Shown here: positions 9,984-20,296 of the stretch, one piece after another
How the letters are laid out: every line of letters begins with the position of its first letter
How positions within the stretch are numbered: the first letter of the stretch is position 1
NCBI GenBank assembly: GCA_030068145.1
Contig: JAPJBO010000343.1
Location: forward strand, 124,001 to 188,000
Direction: 5' to 3'
Length of the DNA: 64,000 bases
DNA from: Diplonema papillatum
Lineage: Eukaryota; Euglenozoa; Diplonemea; Diplonemida; Diplonemidae
Notes under the pieces: generated by a model
Databases searched by the model: none
Seen by the model: only the letters and a program-made list of their open reading frames with translations
Told to the model about the DNA's origin: nothing
Program-made: the position numbers and the translations under genes

Positions 9984-11435
9984 ATGAAGCTCGCGTCCCT
10001 GAGCCGGGTCTGCACCCGCGGCTACGCGACGCTGCCTCTGGACCTGACCATCACGCCTCTGGACAGGAAGGTGATCGTGACGGGATCACCGCACACGCAG
10101 AACATCGAGTTCCCCGACAACACCTTCCTTAAGGATGAGGACCGCATCTTCACCAACTTGTACTGCGACGGCTCCCCTTGGCTCGACGGCGCGTTGAAGC
10201 GCGGCGATTGGTACAGGACGAAGGAGATCGTCTCAAAGGGCAGAGACTGGCTCATCAACGAGACGAAGGCAAGCGGCCTCCGAGGCAGAGGCGGCGCAGG
10301 CTTCCCGTCGGGCCTGAAGTACTCCTTCATGCCGAAGAAAAAGCCGGACGACCGTCCGAGCTACCTCGTCGTCAACGCGGATGAATCGGAGCCGGGGACC
10401 TGCAAAGACAGGGAAATCATGAGACACGACCCCCACAAGCTGGTCGAAGGGTGTCTCCTCGCGGCCGTCGCCATGGGAGCCCGGGCTGGGTACATCTACA
10501 TCAGAGGCGAGTACTATAACGAGGCGATGGCGATGGAGCGCGCGATCGCAGAGGCGTACGCGAAGGGGTTGATCGGCAACAACGCGTGCAACACGGGGTA
10601 CGATTTCGACCTGTACGTGCAGAGAGGGGCCGGCGCGTACATCTGCGGGGAAGAATCGGCGCTGATCCAGTCGATCGAGGGCAAACCGGGTAAACCGCGT
10701 TTGAAGCCGCCTTTCCCGGCCATGGCAGGGCTGTATGGGTGCCCGACGACGGTCACCAACGTGGAGACCGTCGCGGTGCTACCGACCATCATGCGCCGCG
10801 GGCCCGAATGGTTCGCGTCCTTCGGCCGGAAGAACAACGCCGGGACAAAGCTGTTCTGCATCTCCGGGCACGTCAACCACAGGGTCACCGTCGAGGAGAA
10901 AATGTCGATCCCGCTCCGCGCGTTGATCGACAAGCACTGCGGGGGGATCCGGGGAGGCTGGGACAACTTGGAAGCCGTGATACCCGGCGGGTCGTCTTGC
11001 CCGGTCCTGCCGAAGAGGCTGTGCGACGACGCGCTGATGGACTTCGATGATTTGAAGGACAGAGGGTCCGGGTTGGGGACGGCCGCCGTCATCGTGTTCG
11101 ACAAGAGCACCGACATGATCAAATCGATCGCGCGGTTGTCTCGGTTCTACAAGAACGAGTCCTGCGGGCAGTGCACCCCCTGCAGGGAGGGCTGCGGCTG
11201 GCTGGTCGATATCATGCACCGGTTCGTGAAGGGCAACGCGCGGAAGGGCGAGATCAGCATGATCGACAACATCACGAGGCAGATCGAGGGCCGGACTATC
11301 TGCGCCCTCGGCGCCGCCGCGGCGTGGCCGGTGCAGGGCCTCGTCCGCCACTACCGCCACCACCTCGAGGCCCGCATCGAGAACTACCAGACCGGCGTCC
11401 CGTTCGTGCAGCCCGGCGACTTCTACTTCCGAAAG
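9984..11435 (+). CDS. NDUFV1: NADH dehydrogenase flavoprotein 1, mitochondrial complex I 51-kDa subunit (3' exon missing)
   Basis: Encodes 484 residues of the complex I subunit that binds FMN and NADH and passes electrons to cluster N3 in the matrix arm. A basic N-terminus ([15 protein letters not shown]) suits a mitochondrial presequence. The FMN/NADH motifs are present ([43 protein letters not shown]). The [4Fe-4S] ligands are C394-x2-C397-x2-C400 and C440, as in the family. The family core ends near the exon end; a GT donor follows at 11436 in phase 0, and about 20 residues past the usual end suggest a small extension plus a last exon I did not find. Read-through instead gives a poorly conserved tail to 11675. 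An in-frame ATG at 9975 is the alternative start. Confidence 0.95.
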
Positions 11436-11492
11436 GTTTGCCGCCCTTCTACCACGAGGAGTCCCCCCTTTTTCGTAGTAGCAATGCGTTGT

Positions 11493-11620
11493 AAACACGA
11501 AAGAGAACGCTGGCAGCGTGTTTGGGAGAAGATTAGCCTAACGATCATATTCACTTACTATCATTCACTAGCAGGCTCATCTTCCCCCGGCACGTACCAC
11601 CAAATACACGCCTTAGGCCC
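11493..11620 (+). repeat. Dispersed repeat R6, copy 1
   Basis: Holds the block ACGCTGGCAGCGTGTTTGGG followed by TTAGCCTAACGATCATATTC. Related blocks lie at 11868-11955 and 49114-49195, and on the - strand at 42415-42490 inside a cyclase intron. The core CTGGCAGCG is partly self-complementary. It lies in the presumed last intron or 3' flank of NDUFV1. Confidence 0.65.
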
Positions 11621-11639
11621 TATTTTCTTTTCTTTTTTT

Positions 11640-11739
11640 TGCGTAAGCGCTCAACAAAAAAGACCCACTTTGTAGTTGTATTGGTTTCTCCCCCTCTAGC
11701 CTCCTTCGAAATGAGCACAAGGCAGTCCCTCGAGTATTT
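11640..11739 (+). repeat. Repeat R1, left-truncated copy
   Basis: Matches the right 100 bp of R1 (GCGTAAGCGCTCAACAAAAA through CCCTCGAGTATTT) and is preceded by a T-run. It lies about 200 bp after the NDUFV1 donor site. Confidence 0.8.
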
Positions 11740-11867
11740 GCGTCGTATAAGATCGAAGATCTTAGAAGATTAATACTATCCGACGAGAACTAACGTTTGT
11801 ACAAAGGTTATCACCCCGTCGCTCCCGAGAATAACACCGTAATTTTATCCCTCGCTTGCAGCAATTG

Positions 11868-11955
11868 GTTGTAAACTCGAACTCTGGCAGCGTGTTTGGG
11901 ACGATAGTAGCTTAATGATCATGTTCACTCACGAACAGGCTAGCTTCCCCAACAA
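11868..11955 (+). repeat. Dispersed repeat R6, copy 2
   Basis: Shares TTGTAAACTCGAAC, CTGGCAGCGTGTTTGGGA, ATCATGTTCACTCAC and ACAGGCTAGCTTCCCC with the - strand copy at 42415-42490 and with 49114-49195. No coding potential. Confidence 0.65.
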
Positions 11956-11959
11956 ACAT

Positions 11960-13214
11960 CGCGTCTATATTCTTTTCGTCCGAGTGGGTTCCCCCGTTTG
12001 GTGGGACGTTTTTTTCAACCTGCACCGATCTAGAGCAAGATCTTCGGAATCTTCTGGATGTTTCGGGTACCCTGTGGAAGGAAGGAAAGCGCGGTACCGA
12101 CACTTCGCGATATTTCATACGGACGACAGGCACAGTTGTCAAATGATAACACAACGTCAAGCACGTTGCGATGACAGAAAGCTGACTAGTACCATGTGCT
12201 GTACTGATAAGCACATGCCTATCGTTGTAAGTATGACGATGTGTGGGGCAGACCACCCCGTCTCCTGTGCCTCCCCTCAGAAACAGGGACTGAACCGGCT
12301 TCTTCAAACACAAACACCAAACAGGTCAAGGAAGAACGCGAGAACCCGGGCAGCAAGAAGTTCGCGCAGATCAATTAGGCTGGTCTTTGACGCGGCAGAA
12401 GCGCGCTGTTGAACCCATCCCCTACCAATAAGGAGAGGCAAGGCCACACGCAGCTCCTCCCAGATCGATTCCAGGTCCCGCTCGAGCGGCACCCGCCAAC
12501 GCAACAAGGCCGCCTGGGCCGCAGTTTCGAGCCTGGCTCTGAGACTCGCTCTCACGGGGACAGGGGGTAGTACTGTGGCGTCCGCATGATAGCAAGGCTG
12601 ACTCCTTGTCGCTCCTTGTGCGTGTTTGCGTTTTGAACTGGCTGACGGCAGGACGTCCAGCGGCATGCAGGTGCCCACACCGGAAGGGAGACCGTCCCCA
12701 CATGCAGTGGAATGCATGCAACGCTGCCTCGGCTGCTGGCACCGCCTGCTGCGCTGCAATTCGTGTGTGCGCTTGGCACTTCTTGCCGTGTGGGGGTTGC
12801 CAGTAAGCGCAAATCCCCAGTAAGCGGTAACGTGTACAGCGGGCGCCCGAGCTCTGCGAGTAATCATTGCCGACGGTCTGACGATGCTTTTGTCGCACGG
12901 GCGGTCGTGGGCTGATGACGAGCTACGAAACGCCGCCCGACGAACCATGCTCACAGTCGCTATCCTGCCAGCAGACACTTGGGTAGGCCCGCGCATTGCG
13001 TCGGTCACTCCGAGCACGTCCCGACTGTAGTGGTTGGGGAAGGTGCAAACATGGAGACTGCAGTAGTCCTGCACGCAGCCCGATTTGCGGCCCTCCATGC
13101 GTCGACATTCCCGGTGGGCCTCCACCTGCTGTTCCTCTGGTGTTGAGAGGCGGAGGATGCACCCCGCATGGAACTCGCATCGTTGGTGTCTAGCACACGC
13201 CCTTTCGGGTTTCG
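11960..13214. other. Unassigned spacer
   Basis: Long frames exist on both strands (the largest is - strand 12304-13374), but they run through degenerate R1 copies and show no domain. I see no supported gene. Confidence 0.45.
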
Positions 13215-13592
13215 TACGAGCACCTGCATCGAAGAGTATACTGACAGACGAGGCCGCCAGTTGCAGTCTCAAAGTAGGAAATGTCCTGTAGCCCACACGA
13301 AACACAGGGTAAATCTGGGCATAGTGCCGGCCATTTGCTCCCGTGTACCGGTGTAGCTCCATCGCAACAAGCACCGAGCGTCCCCATGCGCACCTGCTTT
13401 ATGGAGATACCCGATGCGGCCGCCAGTTGCAGTCTCAAAGGAGGAATCGTCCTGTAGCCCACACGAAACACAGGGTTTCGTGCCGGGCCATTCTCCCGCG
13501 TAGCTTCCGTCGCAATATGCACCGAGGCCGATGCGCACCTGCTTTGTCGGAGATACTCGATGGGGCCGCCAGTTGCAAAGTCGAATCTTGAG
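13215..13592 (+). repeat. Three tandem degenerate R1 units
   Basis: The R1 landmarks GCACCTGC..., GCCGCCAGTTGCA and GTAGCCCACACGAAACACAG occur three times with a period of about 175 bp (13215, 13398, 13535). Units are diverged from each other and from full R1. This is the only place where R1 has become a tandem array, which may mark an old copy. Confidence 0.7.
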
Positions 13593-13794
13593 CTTATTCG
13601 TTTGAGAAAGCCTCCCGAGGCGCAACCCTGGCTGCGCACGCGCCACTCGAAAGAATAACGCAGGTTCGTTGATTGGAGGTCGGGACGCGCAATCCTGACT
13701 GTGCTCCCTGCCACATTCCAGCGCGCGTGACTCCTTTTCTTCACAACAAAACTGCGCACTTCTTTTTCACTCGCCCGAGAAAACGAGAGCCTCT

Positions 13795-13882
13795 TTCTTT
13801 CTTGGCACCTTTTGTTTTGTTTTTTGTTTTGTTCCTGCCTTCTTTTTTTGCCTCTCTTCTTCTTTTTCCGGTTCACACGGGA
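13795..13882. repeat. T-rich low-complexity tract
   Basis: TTTTGTTTTGTTTTTTGTTT and TTCTTCTTTTTCC runs, similar in kind to 3265-3415. No gene is implied. Confidence 0.7.
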
Positions 13883-14068
13883 GTGTTGTTGTTTTCCCTT
13901 GGGTCGTCGGGTTCCCGGCGAGAGGGAAGCTTCACCAGCTTCGACTGACGTGGCATTAAGCCATGGTTAAGACGTGCGGCAACTTACATGATTATTGTCA
14001 TCTCTCACTAAAAAGTTAAAGTGAATAATCTTACCTACATCCCTCATACTACCCGCCTCACAGCCTCA

Positions 14069-14114
14069 ATGGGCAACCGGAGACCCTGAAACACCGAACC
14101 TCTAAACCACAATA
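14069..14114 (+). promoter_or_regulatory. R2-type module (variant B)
   Basis: AACCGGAGACCCTGAAACAC then GAACCTCTAAACCACAATAA, almost the same as 3641-3682. No recognisable exon follows, so it may be an orphan copy. Confidence 0.5.
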
Positions 14115-14146
14115 AACGCTATAATGGTCTGCCACACAGGGCCCAT

Positions 14147-14290
14147 TTCCGAAGTGATTGCACTCTCCAAAACACAAGGGGTGCAGACAGTCGCTTTTCG
14201 GTGGGCTGGGATGTGCACCCCGGACCCCCTGCACGTATTACCCCATTTCCGAAGTGATTCCACCCCGTTTGTGGCAGACCATAAAAGCAA
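14147..14290 (+). repeat. Short direct duplication
   Basis: CCCATTTCCGAAGTGATT occurs at about 14147 and 14243, each followed by a CA-rich segment and GCAGAC. The right copy runs into ATAAAAGCAACTGAAAAGCC, a faint relative of repeat R4. Confidence 0.5.
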
Positions 14291-14801
14291 CTGAAAAGCC
14301 TCGAGAGAAATCTCCATTTCCACACCTCTTTCCGAGTGTCCGTTTAGTAGGAAAACGCGTGTGTTCCTGATGGACAACCTTCGGCATCCTGGGGGCGGCA
14401 CATGCTTTGGCTTTTGCCGGCATGCTCGCAAAGTTGTGCCTGCAATGAAGTGTCAGCTTGGAACTGTTTACGACAGCGGTGGCGAGTGGAGCGTGACTTC
14501 TGCCCAGTACAGGGTTTTCCGACCGCCGACAACCTCGTTGCCCTCGAGAAAATGCTCCCCGCGACCCTCCTTTCTTGCGCTCCTTCGTTTTCTCACACCA
14601 CCACGTTGTTTTCTTCTCTTAGCAAACCCTCTTCGTACTACGTTCGTCTGTGCTTCGTTTCTTCCTGCGCGGTGCGCGACGTCCTGCAGGAGGTTGTTTC
14701 TTCACTACGTTATTCGTCACTGGTGCCCCAGGCTGCCAGGTTTTAAATAAGAGGAAAGTCGTCCGTTTCGAAAGCACTCCCTTCCTTTCGTTTCCTTCCT
14801 C

Positions 14802-14983
14802 TTTTTTTTGTATAAGCACCTGCTTTGTAGGAAATACTTGAGGAGGCTGCCAGTTGCAAAAATCAAAGGAGGTAAATGTGCTTTAGCCCACACGAAACAC
14901 AGGTAAATCTGGGTTTAGTGGTGGGCGTAAGCGTTCAACAAAAATGCCTTCGAAGTAAGCACAAGGCAGCCCCTCGAGTATTT
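14802..14983 (+). repeat. Dispersed repeat R1, internally deleted copy
   Basis: Has both R1 ends (T-run plus GTATAAGCACCTGC, and CCCTCGAGTATTT) but lacks about 45 bp of the right-hand interior (the CTTTGTAGTTGTATTG part). Confidence 0.8.
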
Positions 14984-15197
14984 TTTACATGAGCGCCAGT
15001 GAAAGGAAATGCTCGACGATGCTGCCCGACAAAGAAGGGATCCCAAGTGCTGTAACTACCGAACCACGTGTTGAACGGAGGTCATGCGGGTCTACCCTTA
15101 CACGACAAAGCACACAAACACAACAGGTCAAAAGTCCTGAGTTAGAAAACAACGCACGGTGGTGTAAGCGAAGAACAAAAGGGGATGAAGTGGAGCA

Positions 15198-15312
15198 GGT
15201 TAACAATGCATTGTTGGTACGAAAATTCGTAGTTGGCAGCGTACTACATGAAACGTACCAAAGTAGGTGAGTTCCGCTATGCGCACAAACAAAAGAAAGC
15301 GCCATACTAGTT
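15198..15312 (-). repeat. Module R7, minus-strand copy
   Basis: Reverse complement of the R7 block found at 18936, 36125 and 56999: GCGGAACTCACCTACTTTGG then a GTACG donor-like site, ACGCTGCCAACTAC, AATTTTCGTACC and AACAATGCATTGTTAAC. The donor reads GTACG instead of GTAAG and the Sm-like tract is altered, so it may be a decayed copy. Confidence 0.7.
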
Positions 15313-15632
15313 TCTTGCGGAAATTCCTCACCTCGGAGAGCATGTTGCAGACGGCGAAGCACTGTTGCAGCTCAAAAAGGACCGGTGTTCAGAAGCCGGC
15401 CAGGGGGACGACAGTGCACTTTCCGGGAAAGACTGCTCTCACTCTCCTCAGGACTGACGGCGAAGATTCATCTCCCGCCGAAGTGACGTCTTTTCTGCGC
15501 CAATCGCGGTTTGACGGTACTGTGGAAGAAGATGCCCGGGCACTGCGCCAATCGCGGTTTGACGGTACTGTGGAAGAAGATGCCCGGGCAGCAATTCAGC
15601 AAAGCAGAGCTGACATGTCTGCGTTCGCTTGA
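15267..15632 (+). CDS. Possible small protein with a 16-residue tandem repeat
   Basis: A 121-codon frame whose end carries two in-frame copies of a 16-residue unit (RQSRFDGTVEEDARAL), from a 48-bp duplication at 15495-15542 and 15543-15590. A duplication of 3n bases leaves the frame open, which mildly favours coding. The start region overlaps the minus-strand R7 module, so the ATG at 15267 is doubtful. No family is recognised; the duplication in non-coding DNA is a fair alternative. Confidence 0.25.
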   Translation: MSSAMRTNKRKRHTSFLRKFLTSESMLQTAKHCCSSKRTGVQKPARGTTVHFPGKTALTLLRTDGEDSSPAEVTSFLRQSRFDGTVEEDARALRQSRFDGTVEEDARAAIQQSRADMSAFA

Positions 15633-15957
15633 GAGAATCGACGTTGGTTTAGTGTGGAAAGCCCCCCTTTGTGCCAGTCGCCCATGTCTCATTTTCTATT
15701 TTGGAGAACACGCGAAGAAGACTTGGTGCCAGGATCAAACAACCATAGAAGGCAAGATTCTGCCCGAACACCGAACAAAGACCTTTCCCCCGGATGTTGC
15801 CCCACATTTTTCTGAAGAAGCAAAAACCCGAGCCAGCGAGCTTTTTGTGTGTGGGTTTTATTATCCAAACAAAAAGGGGTTTGCTCTCTCTTTTATTTTC
15901 CGCTAAAAAGCGAGCAAATAAAGTGTACACGAAAGAAGCCATGCATGCCCCCCCCAA

Positions 15958-16056
15958 ACCCACCCAGTACGTATTAGCTTTAAAAGAACCCATTCGACGA
16001 AGGTCACCCGGAGACTCTAAAATCCCGGATTCTCAAGCGAACTATAACTCTAAAAA
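15958..16056 (+). promoter_or_regulatory. R2 module (variant A) upstream of the ankyrin gene
   Basis: Contains AAAGAACCCATTCGACGA, GGTCACCCGGAGACTCTAAA and CTCAAGCGAACTATAACTC, ending in TAAAAA. It is shared with 18815-18935, 36300-36456 and 59790-59893. It lies about 250 bp before the ATG at 16307. R2 may be a splice-acceptor or gene-start module. Confidence 0.6.
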
Positions 16057-16137
16057 TTGATTGGCTGATTTTCGAGCCTACCAGATGAACATCGAGGCTG
16101 TAACCATTCTCAACCATTTGCGCACTTGCACACCATT

Positions 16138-16262
16138 CGCGCACTTAACCATGGTTAAGAAGACGAACGAAAACGTCGACATAAATATATGGCTCAAAAA
16201 AGCATCTGCAGAAAAAACACGAAAAGCCTCTCGGGCAAAACCCGTTTTCACAATTATTCAAC
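16138..16262 (+). repeat. Dispersed repeat R4, copy 1
   Basis: From ACTTAACCATGGTTAAGAAG to AAAACCCGTTTTCACA. It matches 22063-22185 closely. Both copies end a few tens of bases before coding DNA (the ankyrin ATG here, an exon fragment there). Confidence 0.75.
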
Positions 16263-16306
16263 CCCCTCGTAGAAGCCCCTGAAGGGAGGGGGCGTCGGTG
16301 GGGACC

Positions 16307-17470
16307 ATGAACCGCGCCGTGGCCCGTCTTCCCGGGAGGGGGTCCCGGTGGCTGTCGGCCGTCGTGCCGACGACGCAGGACGCGGCGCCAGCCCCGACGC
16401 AGTTCGAAACGGTTCTGCGGGAGCAGCGTGGCATCCACCGTACGATTCCGGTGGTCGAGGACGTCCCGGCGGCGCGCTGGCCGTACCCGGGACAAGTCGA
16501 ATCGACAGGGGTATACATCGACCCCAGGCCCGGCTACATCACCACCAACCCGCGCCCGTCCGTCACAGACGCAGCGGCCACCGGCAGCGCCGAACTGGTC
16601 TCCCGCGCTCTCGCCTGGGAGTGGGTCGAGGAGTACGGAGACGGCCTGGGCGGGAGGTGGGACCCCACCGGGCAGTTGTGCAATTTTGGCGTCAACGCCA
16701 AGCGCTCCACCCGCGTTTGGGTCGCGTGTCCGGAGTTCTTCTCCGCGCCGGCAAGCCTCGCGGCCGGCTCGAAGTTCGTGCCGCTGGAGACAGGCAACCG
16801 CGGAACGCACAGCGATGACACCCTGTCCCGACCTTCGCTTTCCCTCCTCCACGTCCGCAAGACCGAGACGGCGCTCGGCCTCGCGTGCCTGCGCAACGAC
16901 GCCGCCACCGCCCGCGTCCTCCTCCAAAACACGCACGTCAACCCGAACCTGTGCACCGTCTACCACGACTACGAGCCGAAGCGCACCGCCACCGAAGCCG
17001 CCGCGCACCCCCTCAACCGCAGGCTCTCCGTTGGCCGGAAAAAACGGAGCGCCCGCGTTCCCAGGGGTGGTGATGGTGGTGGTGGTGGTGGTAGCAGTAG
17101 CGTGCAGTTAGCGGCGCTTCCGGACCGGCCACGGTACAGTGTGTACGTGTCTCCCCTGTACCTGGCGATCTTCTGCGGGCACGGCGACATCGTGCAGGCT
17201 TTGTTGGACAACCCGAGGACTGACCCGAACGTCGGCATTTTCGCAGACGACCCGCGTTCGAGGATACCCGCCCAGCCTTGCTCGCACCTGATGCCGGAGT
17301 TGCGGGAGCGGGAGCGCCGGTTGTCGAAGGGCGGCGCGGGCCCGCGAGGCATGCAGATCGCGGACCTGCGGGAGATGGATTGGGTCGCTCAGCCGGAGGT
17401 GCCCATCTCGTCCGACATGCAGAAGCAGCAGTACTACTCGTTCGCCCTCGGCAACTACCACAACGACTGA
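16307..17470 (+). CDS. Ankyrin-repeat protein
   Basis: A 387-residue frame from ATG 16307 to TGA 17468. Two separated ankyrin-like segments are visible: about residues 186-235 (TETALGLACLRNDAATARVL, then NPNLC) and 283-315 (SPLYLAIFCGHGDIVQALL, then DPNVG). Between them is an acidic-to-basic linker with a glycine run (around 258-266) coded by GGTGGT repeats, which may vary in length. The N-terminus (MNRAVARLPGRGSRWLSAVV) is basic and could be a mitochondrial targeting sequence, but that is inference. Residues 40-180 match nothing I know. Ankyrin repeats bind other proteins; no partner is suggested. A GTG nine bases upstream is not needed. R2 and R4 modules stand upstream. The gene appears intronless. 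Confidence 0.75.
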   Translation: MNRAVARLPGRGSRWLSAVVPTTQDAAPAPTQFETVLREQRGIHRTIPVVEDVPAARWPYPGQVESTGVYIDPRPGYITTNPRPSVTDAAATGSAELVSRALAWEWVEEYGDGLGGRWDPTGQLCNFGVNAKRSTRVWVACPEFFSAPASLAAGSKFVPLETGNRGTHSDDTLSRPSLSLLHVRKTETALGLACLRNDAATARVLLQNTHVNPNLCTVYHDYEPKRTATEAAAHPLNRRLSVGRKKRSARVPRGGDGGGGGGSSSVQLAALPDRPRYSVYVSPLYLAIFCGHGDIVQALLDNPRTDPNVGIFADDPRSRIPAQPCSHLMPELRERERRLSKGGAGPRGMQIADLREMDWVAQPEVPISSDMQKQQYYSFALGNYHND

Positions 17471-18800
17471 ACAACGGCCTGTACACACGTCCACTTCCAC
17501 GCCCTCTCGAGCGTACACCGCCGTTGCCTGCTCACGCAGGCCGTGAGCAGGGCGTGAGCCGTCACAACGACTGATGCTGCGTGGCACGAAGCCTCGGAGT
17601 CATTCCTTGAGATAAACCTTAAGGGTATGGGTCGACTAGGAGAGGCTTTCTTCACGCGCATGCATATTTCTTGAGTGCGCCAGGTTCGAGACAGCAAAAC
17701 GAAGACGCGGATGACGACCCCTCAACGGAAGAAGAAGCGTCCAGCGCCACGCATGTTATCGAATGCAGGCATTAGCATGCACACCGGCTAGGAAGGGAAT
17801 GGGCACAAAGACAACCGCGTGCAAGTGCTTGTAGCACGACACAGTATCGAAGAGGTAGTCACTTGTGGGTCATGCAAGCCACCGCTATAGATATTCTGCA
17901 TTCTAACTTCAACATTTCTCGTGCTTTCGCGCCCGTTTTTCTCCTTTTCGACTGCCCTCGTCAAGGGCTGTACCTTCACCGGCTAAGGAAGATTGAGAAA
18001 CTCGTGCACTGCACATCCATGTGTCGAGCTGCACCGAAGCATGCACGAATCGTCCAATTGCGGACGCAGATTAAGTAGCTCGGACATGCTCCGTCGTAGA
18101 GACAAGCGGCAACGCAAACCGGTAAGCATTTCGTAGTTCTGTCGTGGCGTGTTCTTCTACCAAATGTTTATGGCCACCCTTCGCTGCGTCCATTATCACC
18201 ATCTACTACGCAACCTTTGATGTTGGTTCCTGTCGTATGGCCCAAGTGTGCCCTAGCCATCACCGTTCTCGCTTTCCCCCCCATTTTTCCGTGCGCCCAT
18301 TTAGTAAGTCCGGCTCTCTTGAGCGCCCGAAAGATGACAGAGGAATGGCAGCAACAAACGGGACGCGATACTTTCATATTGCCATCCAGCCGACCCTCAC
18401 CAGAGTGGCCTCTTTGCTTTTGGCAGGAACACTCAAGAAACACCACTGCATGTCCCCCTGCGTTAAGCTTCGACGGAACGAGGAAGATCAATCATCCATC
18501 GAGGGTTTGCTGAAGCGCTGGTGTGTCTGCTGGCACTGTTGGCGGAGTACCAGTCTTTCTGAAAAGTGCTACCAAGCAAAACCGGCAAACCTTCGCCCCT
18601 TGAAAACACATCCTCTCTCAGGGGGGTCCTAGTCGACTCGTCACCAGTTTCTATCCTCCACATGAAACTGCCGATGCCTACACACTCGCTCTTGGCACAA
18701 AACATTTTTAACAACCAAACGAACGTGAACTCTGTGTCGGTCACAAGAACCTCGGAAATGACTAGGAATAATGAGAGCGCGCTCTATATTAGTCGAATAG
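17471..18800. other. Unassigned spacer
   Basis: Presumed 3' flank of the ankyrin gene, then about 1.2 kb in which I see no repeat family and no convincing frame. The last 150 bp lead into the conserved R2 module. Confidence 0.5.
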
Positions 18801-18814
18801 TCGGCACGCACACG

Positions 18815-18935
18815 CACTGATACTACCAGACGTGTGTATACCAGAATACGGTACCTTCAAAGAACCCTTTCGACGATGGTCACCCAGAGACCTTAAACCC
18901 CGGATCCTCAACCGAACTTGCACTCAAAAAAATTA
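18815..18935 (+). promoter_or_regulatory. Long R2 module (variant A) before the three-exon gene
   Basis: Extended match to 59785-59893: GCACTGATACTACCA, ATACCAGAATACGGTACCTT, CCCTTTCGACGATGGTCACC and CTCAACCGAACTTGCACTC, then an A-run and TTAG at 18932-18935. The AG at the end could be an acceptor for a 5' UTR, placing the start ATG at 19098 about 160 bp into the first exon. Confidence 0.65.
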
Positions 18936-19050
18936 GTATGGCGCTTTCTTTTGTTTGTGCGCACCAGCGGAACTCACCTGCTTTGGTAAGTTTCATGTAG
19001 TACGCTGCCAACTACTAATTCTTAGTACCAACAGTGCATTGTTAACACAA
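18936..19050 (+). repeat. Module R7 (leader or SL-RNA-like), copy upstream of the three-exon gene
   Basis: GCGGAACTCACCTGCTTTG is followed at 18986 by GTAAGTTTC (a strong donor), GTAGT...ACTAC (possible 5-bp stem), ACTAATTCTTAG (Sm-like position) and ACAGTGCATTGTT (near-palindrome). It ends 47 bp before the ATG at 19098. Three other copies are at 15198 (-), 36125 and 56999. Confidence 0.7.
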
Positions 19051-19097
19051 CAACTCAGTCGTCCACATACACAAAGCGTCAAGAAACCCGGAGGTGG

Positions 19098-19567
19098 ATG
19101 AGCGTGTCTCAAGATGCTCTCATTCCCGCGTTGCACCCGCCGTTCAGTTCGTATGTGTCCAACCGGTTGCTGGTGCTCGATGGGAGCGCGGAAGAGCTGC
19201 TGTCGCTGGGCGGCGAAGGCAAGGAGAGAGAGGAGCTGCTGATGATGATGCTGGTGCGGGAAGGCTCGCTCGTGGAGAAGCTGCAAGGCCGCTTGGCTCA
19301 GAGGGACGAAGAACTGGGCAGCGTCGAAGGCAGGTTGGTAGACGCCCAGGCGCAGCTGTCGCAAGCCATGCGCCGGTTTGCGCAGGACAAAGCGATGTTC
19401 GCGGTTGAATTTATTGCGGCTCTGCAAAAGCAAATCGCCGAGGTGACGCCGCACGTAGACCTCGTCCGCCGGCACATCAACGAGACGAAGCCGCCCGTCT
19501 TCGAAGAGATGTGCGGCAAGCCGGCGGATATCTGCTACCGGTGCACGCGCGAGCTGCATCACGACAG
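19098..19567 (+). CDS. Three-exon coiled-coil protein, exon 1
   Basis: First of three exons (19098-19567, 20369-20867, 23141-24556) whose phases agree at both junctions and give 794 residues. This exon encodes residues 1-156 plus two bases. It has a heptad-rich Glu/Leu/Gln helix at about 35-120 (EELLMMMLVREGSLVEKLQG, RLVDAQAQLSQAMRRF) and then a Cys cluster at C139, C146 and C149 with a following HH pair, which could bind zinc. The donor is AG|GTGGGC at 19568. No family is recognised. The coiled coil suggests a structural or scaffold role, but that is inference. Confidence 0.7.
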
Positions 19568-19748
19568 GTGGGCCTCACATTCTTCTTTTTTCGGGGTAAC
19601 GATGAGCGGGAATGGGGATGGGAGAATAGGCTGCTGGTTGTTTATTGTATGAGTGCTTTTGTCCGATCTTGAGGATGGAGATGATGCTGCACTCTGCCAA
19701 CGCGGGAAATCTTGCCGCGCCAGTCGGTTTAATTCATCCGTGAAAAAG

Positions 19749-20190
19749 TTGGCTAGCCAAGGTTAGAGTGCAACTATGTCTGCATCCCTTTCACTACCCG
19801 ACTCCCCGCCTCAACGGTAAACCGCAGAACCTTCAAACCACAGGAGACCCTAAAACACCAAACCTCTAAACCATCAACCCTAATAAAACAGCCGGAGATC
19901 GTCGAAGTACGGAAAAGACGGCCACGTAGCAGCTGCCCGAAAGCAGCGAGAAGCTGTGGACGCGCGAGACGCCTCTCCTGAAGCTGCTCACGTGTTCGAA
20001 GGCGCAGTGCCGAGACGCCGAGGCGTCGGTGCTGGAAGCGCGGCACCAGGCGGAGGTGCACATCCGGCTGCTCCTCAATTGGATGACGAAGGACCGCACC
20101 ACCAACGGACCGGGGCCGCCAACCTGCAGCTGATGCGTGGTGACGTTCAACGGGCTCAAATACGCGCTGTCCCGGGACCTCACGCGAGAA
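19749..20190 (+). pseudogene. Tandem decayed copy of exon 2 and its acceptor region
   Basis: A 482-bp tandem duplication inside intron 1. Positions 19749-19890 repeat the R2-type lead (CACTACCCGACTCCCCGCCT) and 19891-20182 repeat exon 2 from CCGGAGATCGTCGAAGTACG to AACGGGCTCAAATACGCGCT. Small deletions and substitutions break the frame. The acceptor AAAACAG is retained, so it could still be spliced by error. Confidence 0.75.
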
Positions 20191-20296
20191 TCCACTTTTT
20201 TAAAAAGTCCCACTCTCATATTAGTCACAAACTTGGCTAGCCAGGGCCAGAGTGTGCAAACATGCCTGCATCCCTTTCACTACCCGACTCCCCGCC

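Noticed and set aside
10779-11498. A 239-codon minus-strand frame
   Set aside because: Antisense to NDUFV1, whose conservation is beyond doubt.
12304-13374. A 356-codon minus-strand frame
   Set aside because: It runs through three degenerate R1 units and shows no domain; parts of it recur only where R1 recurs.
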